DNA of 64,000 nucleotides from Lineus longissimus (GCF_910592395.1 NC_088316.1:2172001-2236000), one strand, 5' to 3'. Counted from the stretch's first letter, positions 44,853 through 58,007 are shown. The notes: generated from the sequence alone by a model not told the origin. Made by a program: numbers and translations.

Positions 44853-45240
44853 TGACAACCAGCTGAGAATTGATAACCAGCTGGAAGAGTCAATGGAATA
44901 GGAATTACAACAGCCAACTGGAAAAGGCAAATATCTTGCAAGAGAATTGCTAACCAGCTGGATGAGTAAATGTTTATTGAGAGCCATCGACCATCCATCC
45001 TGAGATACAGGTTTTTGATACACATCAAGACGTGGAGTATATTTAAAACCACTGGTCATGTCAGGATGTCAACCATCGGTGAATTTTACTCTTCCAGCTG
45101 GTTGACTAGGATTAGGAAGGGTTCAACAGTCATACTCGTCCACTGTTGCAGTTAACTCTTCCAGCTGGTTAAAATTCTACGATCCATTCACTCCTCCAGC
45201 TGATTATCTATCATCAGTCCCTGAACCAGCTGGAGGAGTG
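44853..45240. repeat. Cluster of CAGCTG-centred repeats
   Basis: Seven CAGCTG sites lie at 44860, 44878, 44955, 45095, 45162, 45197 and 45227. Most have the flank AACCAGCTGGARGAGT, in both orientations. The shared flanks show a dispersed repeat unit rather than chance E-boxes. Confidence 0.65.
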
Positions 45241-46022
45241 AGTGGCATTGAGAATCGGAGGAGTGAATGAATCGGGCAATCGGACATTTCTTCCAGACAA
45301 CCCTCGTCAACACTACCCACCCACTGCCCAGTACCTTTCGTTCCACGCCATATTCCTTGTTTATCGCTACCATCGCTTCTGTTGGGGGGTCGAGGAGGGC
45401 AGCAATAAAACACGGAATATGGCCCAGAACAAATGGTAGGCTTACTGGGTAGTGGGTGGGTGGAGGGTACAAGGTAGTGATTTTAGGGGGTGAAGGCTGC
45501 GGAGGCAATACTGCTGGAAATCAGTATGTGGTAGAGATGTTGCCAGTCTCATATCAGCGTAGCTGCATAATGCCCCTCCCCCCCTAAACCACACACACCC
45601 ACCATCATCATCACGCTTGGCATCCAAACACTGCTTGGAATATTTCAGACAAATTGTTGTTTACCATAAATATGACCAAACGACGCCAAGGCCAAGTGGG
45701 AAGACACCCGGATGGAGATTTTTTGCCCGGTTTCTCAGAAGACGTTGCCTCTCCATCACCATGGTAACGCGATTCTTGAAATCCTAATAAGGTTGTTTTC
45801 TATGATTCTGCATGTGCCGGCGGTAGAAACAGTAAGTAGATGCAGGCAACAGGAAGTTGGGGGGGGGGTCAAGGTACAGAGAACGAAGTACAGAAGAACC
45901 ATAATCCGAAAATCAGGGTGCGATACCCGTCACAACCGCATGATCATCACCTTGGTCAAGACACTTCACGTCCACTTGCCCCGTTGCACTCTGAATGAGA
46001 AGCACAACCAAGATAGACTCAT

Positions 46023-47440
46023 GACGCAGTGGACCGTCCTCGTCCCTCGCCCTATGAGACAGTATGAATGGGATGATGAAGTGGACTGCCCCGGGAGTCT
46101 CGGTCTGTCAATGCCAGGGCAACCAAAGGACCCCTCCTAAGTGATAAATGATAAATGATTGATTATTTTATCCCCAATCACAAGGAAATCATCCTCAGTA
46201 TCGGCAGATTGGTACTCAACCGTAGTGGCACAACAGACGCCTAAAGAAGAAGCCATAGAATTTATGAATGGAGTTTTTTAAGATGACATATTTATCGGAA
46301 TCTGGTTATCAACAAACCAACGACGCAGTGGATCGGCCTCCCCCTCCCTCTTAGGATTAAGGATATCATCAATCAATAGCTTTTCGTTGAAGCCATGGCC
46401 CACCGTCTCCCGTCACGTTCGCGTTTTATAGAGAGATTTTGTAGCGCCGCAACAGAACCTCTCTTTTATTGGGAACATTATGGGGGTTGAAGTAAACAGA
46501 ACACCCAGAACGCATTGGACCAGCCTCGTCCTGTCGCCAATTACCCGGAGATCCAATCAGGATGACGCAATGGACTGCCCCAGTGTGTTTAAGAAGGACC
46601 GCCTCACCACACTATACAATCACTGCGCCGGAGTATGGTTGGGGTGACACACTCCGGACGCAGTAGACCGTCCTCGTCCTCTCGCCATAAGTAGATACGA
46701 TCAGATGACGAAATGTGCTGCATTGGGTGTCTAATTGGGAAGATGGGTTGCCATTTCGCGTGTCATTATAATTCACTGTTAATTTTCTATAAAAATCTAA
46801 AAGTTGATGTGAAGAGTTTGGAAAGGGATTTTTTGCATGTACTTTCAGTGCAAAATATGCTATAGACCTAAATCCGTTCGGCTTCGGTACTGTCTTCAAC
46901 CAAGTAGACACATGAGCTTAGTATTGATCAAGCGGACAAAAATCGAAGCAGATTCGGCGATGCTCGGAATATATGTTGAATGCCAGCTCATTATTCAAAA
47001 TTTCTACTTCACTTATCTATTCCTAGGTGGAAGCACTGGTTCAGCGTCCTGTGGGTCTGCGGAAAGTGTCCTTCCCTCTTTAATAGTGATGTATTAAGGT
47101 ATGGTTCCACAGAGATCCAACACCTTCAATAAAAGCACGAAATAGAATCCTTTGTCACCATCCAAGGACATTTTAAACTGTTATTGGTGAAGGAGTATGA
47201 AATGCCCCCTGTTCGATAGATATGACCTTCAATACCTCGTAATATAATCCATTTTTCCCCATACATTTTATCCTGAGACACCGGTATGAAAGGAATTAGT
47301 CTCCCCTTGAAAATCGTGTTTAGCCTCATGCCCGAAGTACACTCCGGACGCAGTGGACTGGCCTCGTCCTTCCGCCCAGTACGAGGCAAGACGTAATGGA
47401 CGACAAAGGAGTCTATAGTCCGATGATGCAAGCGGACTGA
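46023..47440. repeat. Degenerate family of about 75-bp repeats (GACGCAGTGGACYGNCCTCGTCC)
   Basis: Copies begin at about 46023, 46322, 46509, 46656 and 47346. Several continue with YTCGCCMNATNAG, a GATGACG(C)A(A)TGGACTGCCC block and related text. The copies are separated by unrelated sequence. No protein is evident. Confidence 0.55.
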
Positions 47441-47684
47441 TGTGACTGGCTAAAGAGACCAGTGACCACGGGCATTGACACAGGGGTCGTGCTCCAGAAG
47501 TAACTTGAACGATGGCACCAACTGGGATTCTTAACAACCTTGAGTCGCTAAAGTAACCTTGACCTTAGCTGACGCTGCCATCCTGAAGTTCAGGCCTTTT
47601 TTCTCACTCCTACGTCATACAAAATATCGAGAGCGGAGTATGCTGTAAACCGTCAGAAGATGACTTGACTCAAATTGCCAAAAC

Positions 47685-47932
47685 GTTGAATCGCCGGAGG
47701 AAAACGATTGCTGTGAGACGGCGAACAGCCCCACCTAGTTTACTGTCAGCAAACGGCCTTGACCATGACCTCGAGGTCACCCAGCCGAATTCACCTTGAA
47801 CCTCGAATCCGGCCTGCGGCCTGCTTGAACTTAGATTGCCGACAACCTTGAGTCGCCGGAGGAAAACAATTAATCAGAGCTTGCTGTGAGACGGTGAACT
47901 GCCGCACCTAGCTCACTGTCTGGCAACGCATT
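47685..47932. repeat. Tandem duplication of about 165 bp
   Basis: GAGTCGCCGGAGGAAAAC followed by GCTGTGAGACGG and CACCTAG(T/C)T(T/C)ACTGTC occurs at about 47685 and again at about 47852. TGACCTTGACC / TGACCTCGAGGTCA half-sites lie nearby. Confidence 0.6.
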
Positions 47933-48473
47933 GATCGGGCGTCTGCCTCGATGGTTTATTACAGACGACAGCGCAATACTGCCGCAAGATTTTGTGTGAA
48001 TGAATAAGTTCATATATCGATGTACTGTTGGTCGTGGGGCAATGACATTTATTGTCAAGTCATTGCGGAGGGTAAGACATATTGGCAAGGAAGACGTTGA
48101 AAATGAGTGTCTAGTTGTGAGTGATATGATCACCAGATTCGTGCGCAGTGGCAGATCCAGAAATATTTCAAAAGGCCCCCGCCCCCGAAAATTTGGAAAT
48201 TTAAGAGCCTAAACTTCGCTTTCCGGGCATCTGAGTGCCTGACTTAAATGATAAATAGTTCTTTGTTTCTTTGGGAGTGGCACCCTGAAAAATCGTTTGT
48301 CTCCCCCGAAAAGGGGTGCGCCTCATACGCGCCCCCGAAAATCAGTTGCCGGTGCTGTCGTCCCCAGCATGCAATAGATAGACTTTTCTGCGAGTCTTGT
48401 TTGCCGAGATGACTGTCGCCATACGCAACAATATAAAAGGTACGCTCCAACTAAACTGGCATGATGGCGACGA

Positions 48474-48540
48474 GGCTGCTGATGACGACGATGATGATGG
48501 TGACGATACCGATGGCGATGCTGATGATGACTATGGTGCT
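48474..48540 (+). repeat. GAT/GAC-type trinucleotide microsatellite
   Basis: Degenerate GATGACGAC units give an Asp-rich open frame on the + strand. There is no other evidence of a gene. Confidence 0.7.
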
Positions 48541-49827
48541 GACAGACTCATCCCTTTTATATTTCTTCCAAGGCGTCTACTGAAGCGCTGTTTGTTAGGC
48601 TGATGAAGCTAATACAGACTGGAGCTAATGCTAACTGTGCCGCCCACGTCCGCGTTTAAACGGCCAGATCGATATCCCCGTCTTTCAGTGTGATTATGTA
48701 GGTGTACATGCCAGTATCAAGACTGTCAATACGAACCAATGATATGTATAGAAGCTGTTCAGAAATACTTAGATGCAACGCTATCTTTTAGCACCTGTAA
48801 TTAAAAGGGACAACTTGGGCATGAGATGATTTGGTTTTCAGTGTACTATTTTGGGATATATATAGGCCTGCCTGAAATTCACAAGGCCTGTCAAAAATTG
48901 CCTCGCAACGCTGGCGAAATCATTATAAGAGATCAGAATAAGTTTGGTATAGGCCTACCACACGTGGCGGTGCATTGTGGCAAGCAGGGTTATTATCCTC
49001 CTGGTCAGATAAAACTAACGCCCAGGTTGCCCCTTTAAAAGGGGAATATGATAGGATCCCAATCGGTTGTCTCGAGGTGACTAATGGCTGATCAGAATAT
49101 ACACAGTGGGGAACTCATCCTGTGTTTCAGGGTCATTCACTCGTTACCATGTTACTTACCTCCCTGTTATGAGAGGATGGAGTAAACTGGGTCTGGTTTC
49201 TCTTTGCGATAAAAACATTGATTTAGTGTGAATACATCCAATGCCGATGTACAGTGATATAGCTGACACCTATCGGCGACTTGGTTAACTAATCTAGCCC
49301 ACCTGGCCCCTGCCTCTAGTCTCCCTTTAAGGGGCAAAAACAGTTGGCGGTCGCTGATCTCTAGCCAATCTGTGAAGACGATTTCAAGGGAACACAGATC
49401 ACTGTAACACCGTTCTTGATTTCCTGGGAACACTGGTTGCTACTACACTCTACACTGTTTTGGGGTAGGGTGGAACAGCGTATAGTCTTCTATTCATTTC
49501 ATCCGCTATGCTATCAAGTCAATGCGCTCACTTCAAACAGGCCCAAGGTTCGTATAGGATTTTCAAACAATGTAATTTTGCCCCCGGCTTCAGCGAGGAT
49601 ATATGCTTTTTCTTTTCATTTTTGTCTGATATGTTAGTTATTCTGTTGTTCTGAATCAATTTCTAAATGAATGAGTTAGGTGAATTTCAGACTGTTTCGT
49701 CAGCTGATCAGTGATACGTTCGATTCAGCACTTCCGGTTCAACCCAAAGTACTTCCGGTACATATGATTTTCAAATTAGATTTGAATTTTTCAATTTAAC
49801 TAGGTACTTCATAATGCTGGTCAGATA

Positions 49828-49940
49828 CAGATGGAAAGCCGAGTGGGTTAACAAACTCGCAATCGCCCTCCTGCATAGTGGTGTGCGTTTGGCTGACACG
49901 GCTGCCTCGGGAGTGTAAGGCTCGAGATTCAGAAGCGCAG
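49828..49940 (+). mobile_element. Possible tRNA-Leu-like SINE head
   Basis: GCCGAGTGGGTTAAC resembles the A box of tRNA-Leu/Ser. GGCTCGAGATTC, about 75 bases later, resembles a B box. It is degenerate. Confidence 0.35.
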
Positions 49941-50039
49941 GAAGTGTAGAGGACAAGGGATGGCACCAAGATAATTCTAGGCAAACACTCCCTTCCGATG
50001 CTCACGGACCGGTGATACATCCGGGACCTCGTCATGGCG

Positions 50040-52370
50040 AAATGGAATCTGCATGCGTTGCCGGAGAGAATGTCCTGCTATCTGCTCGGAGAATTGAATG
50101 TGTGAATAGAGGTCAATAGCAGGGGCTAGCGTTCGTCCAGAGACTTAACTCTACCCATGTTACCTTCTAGTGAATGTCTCCTATAGCCCCTTTAACCTTT
50201 ATCCGGAAACGCAATACCCCGGTAAAATGTTTATCATGAAAAAGAGCCAAACATTTTTATTCATTGAAGAATTTCTGAGTAGAACAATCCCCATAAATAA
50301 TGCCCAGATCCCATGCGGGGATTCCCCATTCATGCGAAGCGAGCAAAATATTGACAAAATTTCATAAACACACTCATTCAATAATCAACAGACCCATCCC
50401 AGTTTCATTTGTGGAGCAGACGACATCACACCTAACGGCGATACGACAAACTAACAGATGCACCAATTAAACCAAAGCATTCAGGTTTTAATAATTGCGT
50501 CTCCGTGACTATATACAAATGCATCATCATGGCATTGTATACATATACATGACTGTCAACATTATAGAGTCAAGCTATTTATAACGCATGGAGCCCTTAT
50601 ACATATAAACGCCGGGCAAGCAGGGAGACTCGACGATGGGCAGCTGTTTCATGACAAACTCGTCGGGCGCACTCGAGTCTCTCCCCATGGATCCAGAAAG
50701 CAACTAACACAATTACATGTTTTCACGGCGGCTTTCCAAGAACAGTGTGGATGGGCCGATGTAGAAGTAAATTGGTCAGTTCTTACTACCTCGTAGATGG
50801 CAGTAAACTTTGCCAACGCTACCAATCTTAGCAATGATGGCTCCTAACCGACTTTACAGTTATCATACACTATGAATACGCTTAAGGTCGCAGCCTTCAC
50901 CGTGCCCTGTGGGTGAGCATCGAGAGATCATTTTTACTGCCGCATACTGTCCCGGCGCTGTCCTCTTCCAGGTAGAATTCGGAGACCTCAGTTGCTTTTC
51001 ACTCCAACGCATTGGTTAAAGGATGTCTAGAAGTTTATCTTTTAAATGTGAAGAAAGACTGGCATTTAACGCCGCCACTGCCTTGGGAGTGTTGGATTTC
51101 TGTTTTTGGTTTCTTTGTGCAAACTAGTAGAAACATCGTTCTGTAGCCCTCAAATCATGAGATGACATAAAGATTTTCCATTTAAGACTAATCTGATCTG
51201 ATTCCAATATTTCCAGGAAAGGATTAATTTCGCCTTGGAACAAGAACCTGTCGTTCAAATCCGAGCACAATAAACCAACAGCCGCATTGATAGGAATGTG
51301 CCCAGGGTGTCAATACTGTCATCCAATGAAGAATGATATGTTGGTTTTTGATGCAAAAATATTTTCCAATAGGACCGTGACTACTCCTAACTGAATCATC
51401 GAAAAATCATAAAAAGACGATGGTGTCATTGTTATTGTTAAGAATTCATTTAAACCCCCCCCCCACGAAAAGACAATAAATGCCAGACTTTCAAACTGTA
51501 AAATATGCTGATTTCCTCGTAATTGGTGCAATTTCCTCGAAATCAAACAGATGCGTGTTGAGTAATCATAGGAGACATAATTGTGTGCGAGTCCAGGTTG
51601 TGCATTTTATCCATGGTTCGAGGAGAAAACATGGACAACTCAAGCTCAGGCACCTGTACACAGGCAAAAGTGTCCATGCATGGATCAAAGACGACGATTA
51701 GGCCTAATCACCAACATTGGTGCAAATGTCACTCACACTAATTACACATTTCATGACTTTTTGTTCCTTAAAAGTCCAGTGAATTTTTTGGGCCACCCGA
51801 TAAGATATATACACATCGTGCAGGTACATTTCAATGTGGTGAATGAGGGCTCTTAAATCATTCCAAACAGCTGGCCAGAATGGAAAAAAACATTTGGTAT
51901 GCCGGAACCTAACCGCGATAATGAATTAATTTGAATAGAAAATCTTACCCAAATGTTTCCAAAGGCCTTGTGCATGCAGTATTTCATGAGCATCACTGCC
52001 ATGTGGTTGTAAGGACTAAGGGGTCTGCGTTCATAATCGAGTTACCTACTAACCAAGTAGTCTGGGGTGGATGTTCCAAGAGGATACAATATTAAGTCAA
52101 GATTATCAGTAAGATCCTTTAATTCTGCACACAAACCTGAGCCTCCACTATAAAAGGAGGAGAAGTGTAGTCTGACATTCATTACTTGAGCACTACAGGT
52201 GGTGGTTCTCCTAGTGCACAGTTAGTGGAGTGTTCCTCCTCGAGATGAGCACTTTGACATGCCACTACAGTTAGGTGTCAATTGAGTTTATTGGCCAAGT
52301 GACTCCGTCTTCAGCCAGTCCTGGAGTTCACACTATTAATTTACTCACGTTTTTCATTTGGTGAGGTATG
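50040..52370. other. Intergenic DNA, no gene recognised
   Basis: Short open frames only. TATAAAAGGAGG at about 52151 resembles a core promoter or LTR-internal TATA box. No paired LTR or downstream coding segment was found. Confidence 0.3.
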
Positions 52371-52712
52371 GGGCCTGCCTGGCATAGACACCAGATACAA
52401 GGAATCTCAGTTTCATACGTCTCATTCGAAGGACTGTGAAGAGCCAGGAATTTTAGTTCCTAGGAAGCCACGCCGGTTCATCCGGGAATACAATCCTGGG
52501 TTCTCCCTGGGATCGAACCCGGGCCCTATTGCATGGTAGCCAGCAGTGTATCCACTAGGCTATGACGCACCCTATCGCATGGTAGCCAAGAGTGTTAACC
52601 TCAAGGGTACGACGCGCCCATCACATGGCAGCCAGCGGTGTTAACCTCAAGACTATGACGCGCCCTATCACATGGCAGCTAGCAGTGTTCACCACAAGGC
52701 TACGAGGCTTCC
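52371..52712 (-). mobile_element. tRNA-derived SINE with intact B box and tandemly repeated head
   Basis: The minus strand reads TAGCCTAGTGGATAC (A box) and GGGTTCGATCCC (B box), followed by the body shared with 42257-42590. Upstream of the head (52531-52712 on +) the A-box half is repeated four times in about 46-bp units (GCATGGTAGCCAGCAGTGT...). This is a tandem array of tRNA 5' halves. Confidence 0.78.
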
Positions 52713-53944
52713 ACCTCGGGTCAACAAAGCAGGTCATCCATCATTTTTGCGTCCCTTTGTCCAATGCCCCATGTCCTGAAGAGTTAAAGGTTCTTTGTGA
52801 ACTCTGATGCCGTAAGTCATGCAACGTCATAACAAGCCACAAAAGCATTGCCCTATTCATACTTCTTTCAATGAGGAAGTGACGGTTGATTCACCCGCAT
52901 GTATGCCCCTACCCCCACCATACATTGACCAAGGACACACCGAGTAGATTCAATGCTTATCATTTGAGCCCTCATTGATGAGCGTAATCATGAGCGTGAA
53001 AAAGACCATTTTGGCTGCAACCAACCTGGGCACCATTCAACTTGGTTCCCATTCAAACCGATTTTGACATACACAGTGCGGAGGACTTCTTTAGGAGATG
53101 CATCAGTCCCCACCCATGATCTTCTGCACAAAAACCAGTATTGATCTATTAATCCATAATTTTCACTTACACTGAATTAGTAATTCTTAATCAAGGTGTT
53201 TCTTCTTCTCGTGCATGGGTATTAAACCAGACCCAAAAAAATATTTCATTCAGCCTAACAAGTGAACTGTAACTGCATGATAAAGGAACCTGACATGAAA
53301 ATATTCTCGACAATTTCACATGGATTGATCTGTGACCTGGTTTTATGAATTAGATCATTTCGGGAGTCATTTATGTTGAGTTTCACTCACAATAGGTCCA
53401 CTTACGGACAATGCCGTAGTGGTGCCCTGCATATCCAGTATTCAGCCGGATATGACCGTGTACGAGGTACGCTTGGTATAGCAAGAAGTGCTTGACATCA
53501 TTAAAGGACCAGGTTGGAGTCCCACAGGAAATTAGAAATAACTAGTACAGTAATTAGACATGCAAGCACAGTGAAACTTGGCATGTATATACTTCTTATA
53601 TCAGTGTACACAACATCACTATTGAATTACATTCAGAAAGCGCTTATATTGTACATTGGAATATCTCAATTCAAGGTCAAATTCTGAAGTTTGAAAGAAC
53701 AAACCTAGCTTTTGTTAAGACAAACTTTATACAAGGAATAATGCACAACAAAGTCGATGAAGCGTTGGCATGCTTAGGGTAGCTAAGTATAAAGTAGTTC
53801 GTAGTGTATCGGGGACGGAAAGAGAAAAGCTGACAGTGACCCCGGCCAGTCAATTTAAAGGAAGAATATGGGTGGATTAGATAGTGGCCTACTTTCAGTC
53901 CTACGAACAGGCCTCAGGACGTACAGAACCAAGGCAACCACAAA

Positions 53945-54065
53945 CTAGCGCACACAAGGACATTTCAGGCCGGTTGAGAGTTACAAAGTGGCCCCTGTTG
54001 GGTATCGAACCCAGGACTTCCCGATCACAAGGCCGATGCTCAACCATTGCACCAACGCACTCCCC
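53945..54065 (-). mobile_element. tRNA-derived SINE head
   Basis: The minus strand reads GTGCGTTGGTGCAATGGTTG, an A box, and CCTGGGTTCGATACCC, a B box, at tRNA spacing. It lacks a closed acceptor stem, so it is not called as a tRNA gene. Confidence 0.55.
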
Positions 54066-54167
54066 AAGGTCATTCAGTCACAATATTCTCCCAAAACTGT
54101 GACGGTCGTACAAACTTTGCCCCTTTATAAATAATACAGTTATATACTAATAATAGGGGCAGATGGT

Positions 54168-54330
54168 GGCACAATCATAAAGTCATTATCACGAGGTCAG
54201 AGGTTCAAATCCCAACCGCGCGCCGTCCTCTCTGTGACCTTGGGAAAGATACTTGACCAAATCAACCACTTTCAGGCAGATGGAGTCCACCTGAGCCAAA
54301 TGATGGAGGAGTCTTTAATAAAGACTTTCA
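54168..54330 (+). mobile_element. tRNA-like SINE copy
   Basis: GATGGTGGCACAATCATAAAG followed by AGGTTCAAATCCC (B box) and CTTGGGAAAGATACTTGACC, a SINE-body motif typical of many invertebrate SINEs. Confidence 0.5.
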
Positions 54331-54359
54331 ATTGTTGAAAAAATAGGCATGAGGTGATT

Positions 54360-54490
54360 TGAGCACAGGCAATTGAAAATAAGGGCTGAATTCCTGCAAT
54401 TGATTGACAAAAACCTCATTACTGACAACATAAATAAGACAAAAGTTGATTCTTTATGTGTGTGAGGCAGTGTTTGTCAGTTGATTGCAC
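54360..54490 (+). repeat. Relative of the MITE at 16198-16411
   Basis: It shares GCACAGGCA.., AAATAAG(G/A)GCT, ATTGACAAA(A/C)ACC and ATTACTGACAACA in the same order. It is diverged. Confidence 0.4.
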
Positions 54491-56310
54491 GGCTGTTGAA
54501 CTCATATTATCATGCGCCTGTGATTTGACACCAATTTAAGGCAAAAGTGTGACATCTGTGTCAAATGTACTGGGGACTGTACCAGTCTGTGCCGAGACCA
54601 TACTTGCCTGGCCGTCTGTTGACCACTCATGTCTATACATGAAACACATGTAATATACAGGTGTCTTGTGCCTTGATAAGCTGACACCTGTAAAGGGATT
54701 GGCCACCACAACCTGTTAACCATGTATAATGTGTATACATGTAATCATGCATTCCGACTGCTCACTGGTTATGACCAGTCAACACCAAGTGGTCAAGGGA
54801 CCAGTCCGTTTCAACTCCAATAAGTCGTAAAAACATGAACAAATTCAAAACATTATGTACACAAATGTACCTGTTCTTTCACGGAGTAACCACAAATTCA
54901 AATTGATTCGAAAATTGTCGTTCCCTAATGGAAAGGTTTTTCTGACCGCTTAAAAAATACTCAAACTGGGGAAGAGTTGACAGAAGATCTTTTGAGCCAT
55001 TCCAGAGATTCCTGATCATATTCTGGTCACCTCAGGAATGTTGGAATTCGATGTCCAAGAGAGGGTTAATTAACTGACTATTCTCTTAAGGTGAAACTAT
55101 AGTGACTCTCTTTTGCCAATCTTAGGAACACCTACCAATTGAGCTATTGAGGTTTCCCGAAAAAATATCAAAAAGTACTATTTTGCCCCCTCCCCAGAGA
55201 GCCTTCTGCCCCCCCCCCCCCCCCCCGACCAAAAAGCTAGCTCCACCCCTGATTAGGAGTTGCGCTCTTGACAGGGATCTTCTGGGAACCTACAATGGGG
55301 CAGCACCAGCATGCTATCAAGGGGAGTGATACCGTTCGTGGTACTCCCAGTAATGTTACAGAAAGTGAGAAAAAAAGATACATTTATAGAACTCTATCAA
55401 AAATGATAAAGTCAGTTCATTTCGCTCGAGAAAGCATTTGTGTATTCTGTAAAATAAATTCAGGGAACACCAATCAAACTTTCCGTCGCTTTTAAAACGT
55501 TTCGATGGAACTCGCTGAAATAACGCGTTAAATTCACTCGAGAAAACATTTCTGAGAATCTTGTTTTGCCAGCAGAGTTTTGTAATTACAACTGATGACT
55601 TGATTTGCCTCTTCCCTACCTGAACGGAAATCGAGGATCATGTCTTAATTTATACTCTTTTACCAAGTTTCGAACCATCGATACCTGTACCTTCATAAAT
55701 TTGACCATAACCATTTCCCATTTCTCTCCGTGAAAACACGAAGCACTTTGTGCATCGCAGACAAGTGATTTTTGTTGCAGCTGATGTTGCATCCAATGAA
55801 AATCGCTTTGTGCGATAAATAACAAACCAATTTTAATATATCGCAGCGATGACAGCTTTGACCTGCGCACAAGTGACATCGTATCACTCATTTCAGCCAT
55901 TAATATTGCACATCGTTGCAATGCAGTCTGCAATGTACTTAACCCATGTCTGCTGAAATCGATAAAATATTTGGAAAAATCTGAAGAGTAAATGCTCAGA
56001 TTGATCATATGATTAACTTTTCTTCAAATATTTTTCCACCTACGCCTTAAGTTTGGAGAAAATGAGGGTAGTAAATGTCGTCTGCTCACAATCCAGCTGC
56101 ACCATTTAGATCCCAAACCGTACCATTTGCTAACCCAGATGAAAGTTTTCATAAGAAATTGTTAAAATGTTGTCCAGGAAATGAATAGGATACAGTTTTC
56201 TTCAAAAACTGTCCCGCCACCTAAAATTCTGGGAATATGTGGATAGTGAAGTCGTCTGCTCATTTCTCGTGTTGAACGCGTTAAGATGTTTATAAATCTA
56301 ATCGCAGGAA
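54491..56310. other. Intergenic DNA with an 18-base C-run
   Basis: The C-run lies at 55209-55226. No gene was recognised. The remainder is AT-rich. Confidence 0.35.
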
Positions 56311-56311
56311 C

Positions 56312-56563
56312 ATTTCAGATCAGACTCTGGTGATGGAAGGTATCCACGAAGCTCACCATCAGCTGGTCTATCTCTTCCTGCCGGAGCGAACACCTGTGTT
56401 CAAACGTAGCGAAGACGTCAGAGGAACACTCAAGTACAAATGGCGATCGGGCCAAACCAACATGGATCGTGGTTAGTGACCACATTTGTGTTAAAAGAAA
56501 CTGACTCGCACTGGGCAATAAGCTGTTATCAGCACATTGCACGAACACTAAGCTTGTGATCAC
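56312..56563 (-). other. Coding-like open frame on the minus strand (unassigned)
   Basis: An open frame of about 80 codons ends with TGA at 56314. Its translation has balanced composition (LARSPFVLECSSDVFATFEH, RQEEIDQLMVSFVDTF) with hydrophobic and charged residues spaced as in a folded protein. There is no recognised family and no confirmed upstream exon, so it may be a terminal exon or chance. Confidence 0.25.
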
Positions 56564-56569
56564 TTCATC

Positions 56570-58005
56570 AACTCCACCAGACAGCCGACTTCATGATGGC
56601 CTCAGATCTATAGTTTGAGACATGGTCAAGATAGATAAAGAAATATTTCCTTGATGTCAGTGTTGCATGCTTTTAATTGGGCATGCATATGTAAACATTA
56701 TCTGAGGATCCAAAAATTTAAGTCTATCGATCGCTATATGATTCTATTCTAAAATGGGAAAAATATTCAAATATTTGTCTGGCCTGAGAATGAACGCCTT
56801 ATAGACATATAACAGATTTACGGCCACCAAATCTCGCCATACCTAGGTGTTCATACGGAGATTTTTAACGATCGATCCCGACATGAAGCGGCAGCTCCAC
56901 TTGTTAAAATAACTCCGCCATTCAAGAAGAAGTCAGTACGCAAACATTCCAGTCATGAAGTTGCCCGAAATTCTCACATAGCAATCGGAGCAGAGTTCAA
57001 ACCACTTCCTTTAACCCTTTCTGTTCCATATTGAGCAAACAGGCTGCCATTTGAAAAAGTTGCTGTAGTTTTGAGTCTGCCAGATTTACTTCCCATTAGT
57101 AAGGCTTTTACTGACCCAAAATGTTGTGCGAGTTTTTTTGCGAAATGAGTTTGGCTAATGGTTCCCAATGATCACCGCATAACTGATTTGTATGGATTCT
57201 GAAACACCTTGGTTACAATGTTTCATTTCTAATGGATTATGTATTAGCCTCATTTTGACCAGAGAGTTTTTGTGCATAGTTTCACAATAAGATATTTTCA
57301 AATTCAACTTTCATTTTCAAATTTTTTGAATGAACGGAAACAGACTTTAAAAAAGGTTTTTAAAAGCTAACATCCTATCCTCCTCACTTGAGACGCTACA
57401 GAAGTTGAACAGGTGAGAAGTGGTTTAGGCATACTCTCATAGGATTTAGCTTTCCGGGTAACGGCAAACATTTAAACATTCGAACAGTAGCGCTAGTAAG
57501 ATATTGATAAAAATATTGTATTCTAAGCAAATCTCAATCTAGAAATGTTGACGCATTTCATTTTGTGCTTCAAAAACATTTTGAAGTTAAAAGTTTGGGC
57601 AAACGGGTGCTTTGTTCTGGTCTGTTCTAGTTTCAGCTTTTAACTCTGGAGACTGAACCAAGGCCAGTGTCCCTTTAACATTTTGCAAGTCGCCCTGATC
57701 AATATCTGTTCTGGGAAGCCTCACAAACCAGGGTCAATCGCATGCTCCTCCCTTGCCATCAGCGCAAATCCCATTACTCGATAAAGCCGAGGCCAGTTTC
57801 CCTTTAACATTCTGTGTCACCGCGACCGATCAATCAGTTCGGTGAAGTCTACATAATGCATCAGGACTCAATTAACTGGAGTGAATTACTTAGTGTTCCT
57901 CCACTCCCTGTTATTCAGAGGCAGGGAATACAGCGCGGGAATTTACATGACATCCTGTCGGTAATACATGATTATACCCTATATGTAAGTGGAATCAGTG
58001 GCAGA
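56570..58005. other. Intergenic DNA with a duplicated GAGGCCAGTTTCCCTTTAAC motif
   Basis: AGGCCAGTGTCCCTTTAACA at about 57662 recurs as AGGCCAGTTTCCCTTTAACA at about 57791. No coding gene was recognised. Confidence 0.3.
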
Positions 58006-58007
58006 GT

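Noticed and set aside
45712-46140. 142-codon open frame
   Set aside because: It overlaps the degenerate repeat family and has no splice or domain support.
52140-52330. LTR of a retrotransposon around TATAAAAGG
   Set aside because: No second LTR, primer-binding site or polyprotein was found in the neighbourhood.
53945-54065. Functional tRNA gene on the minus strand
   Set aside because: A and B boxes are present, but I could not pair an acceptor stem and the sequence continues into a SINE-like body.
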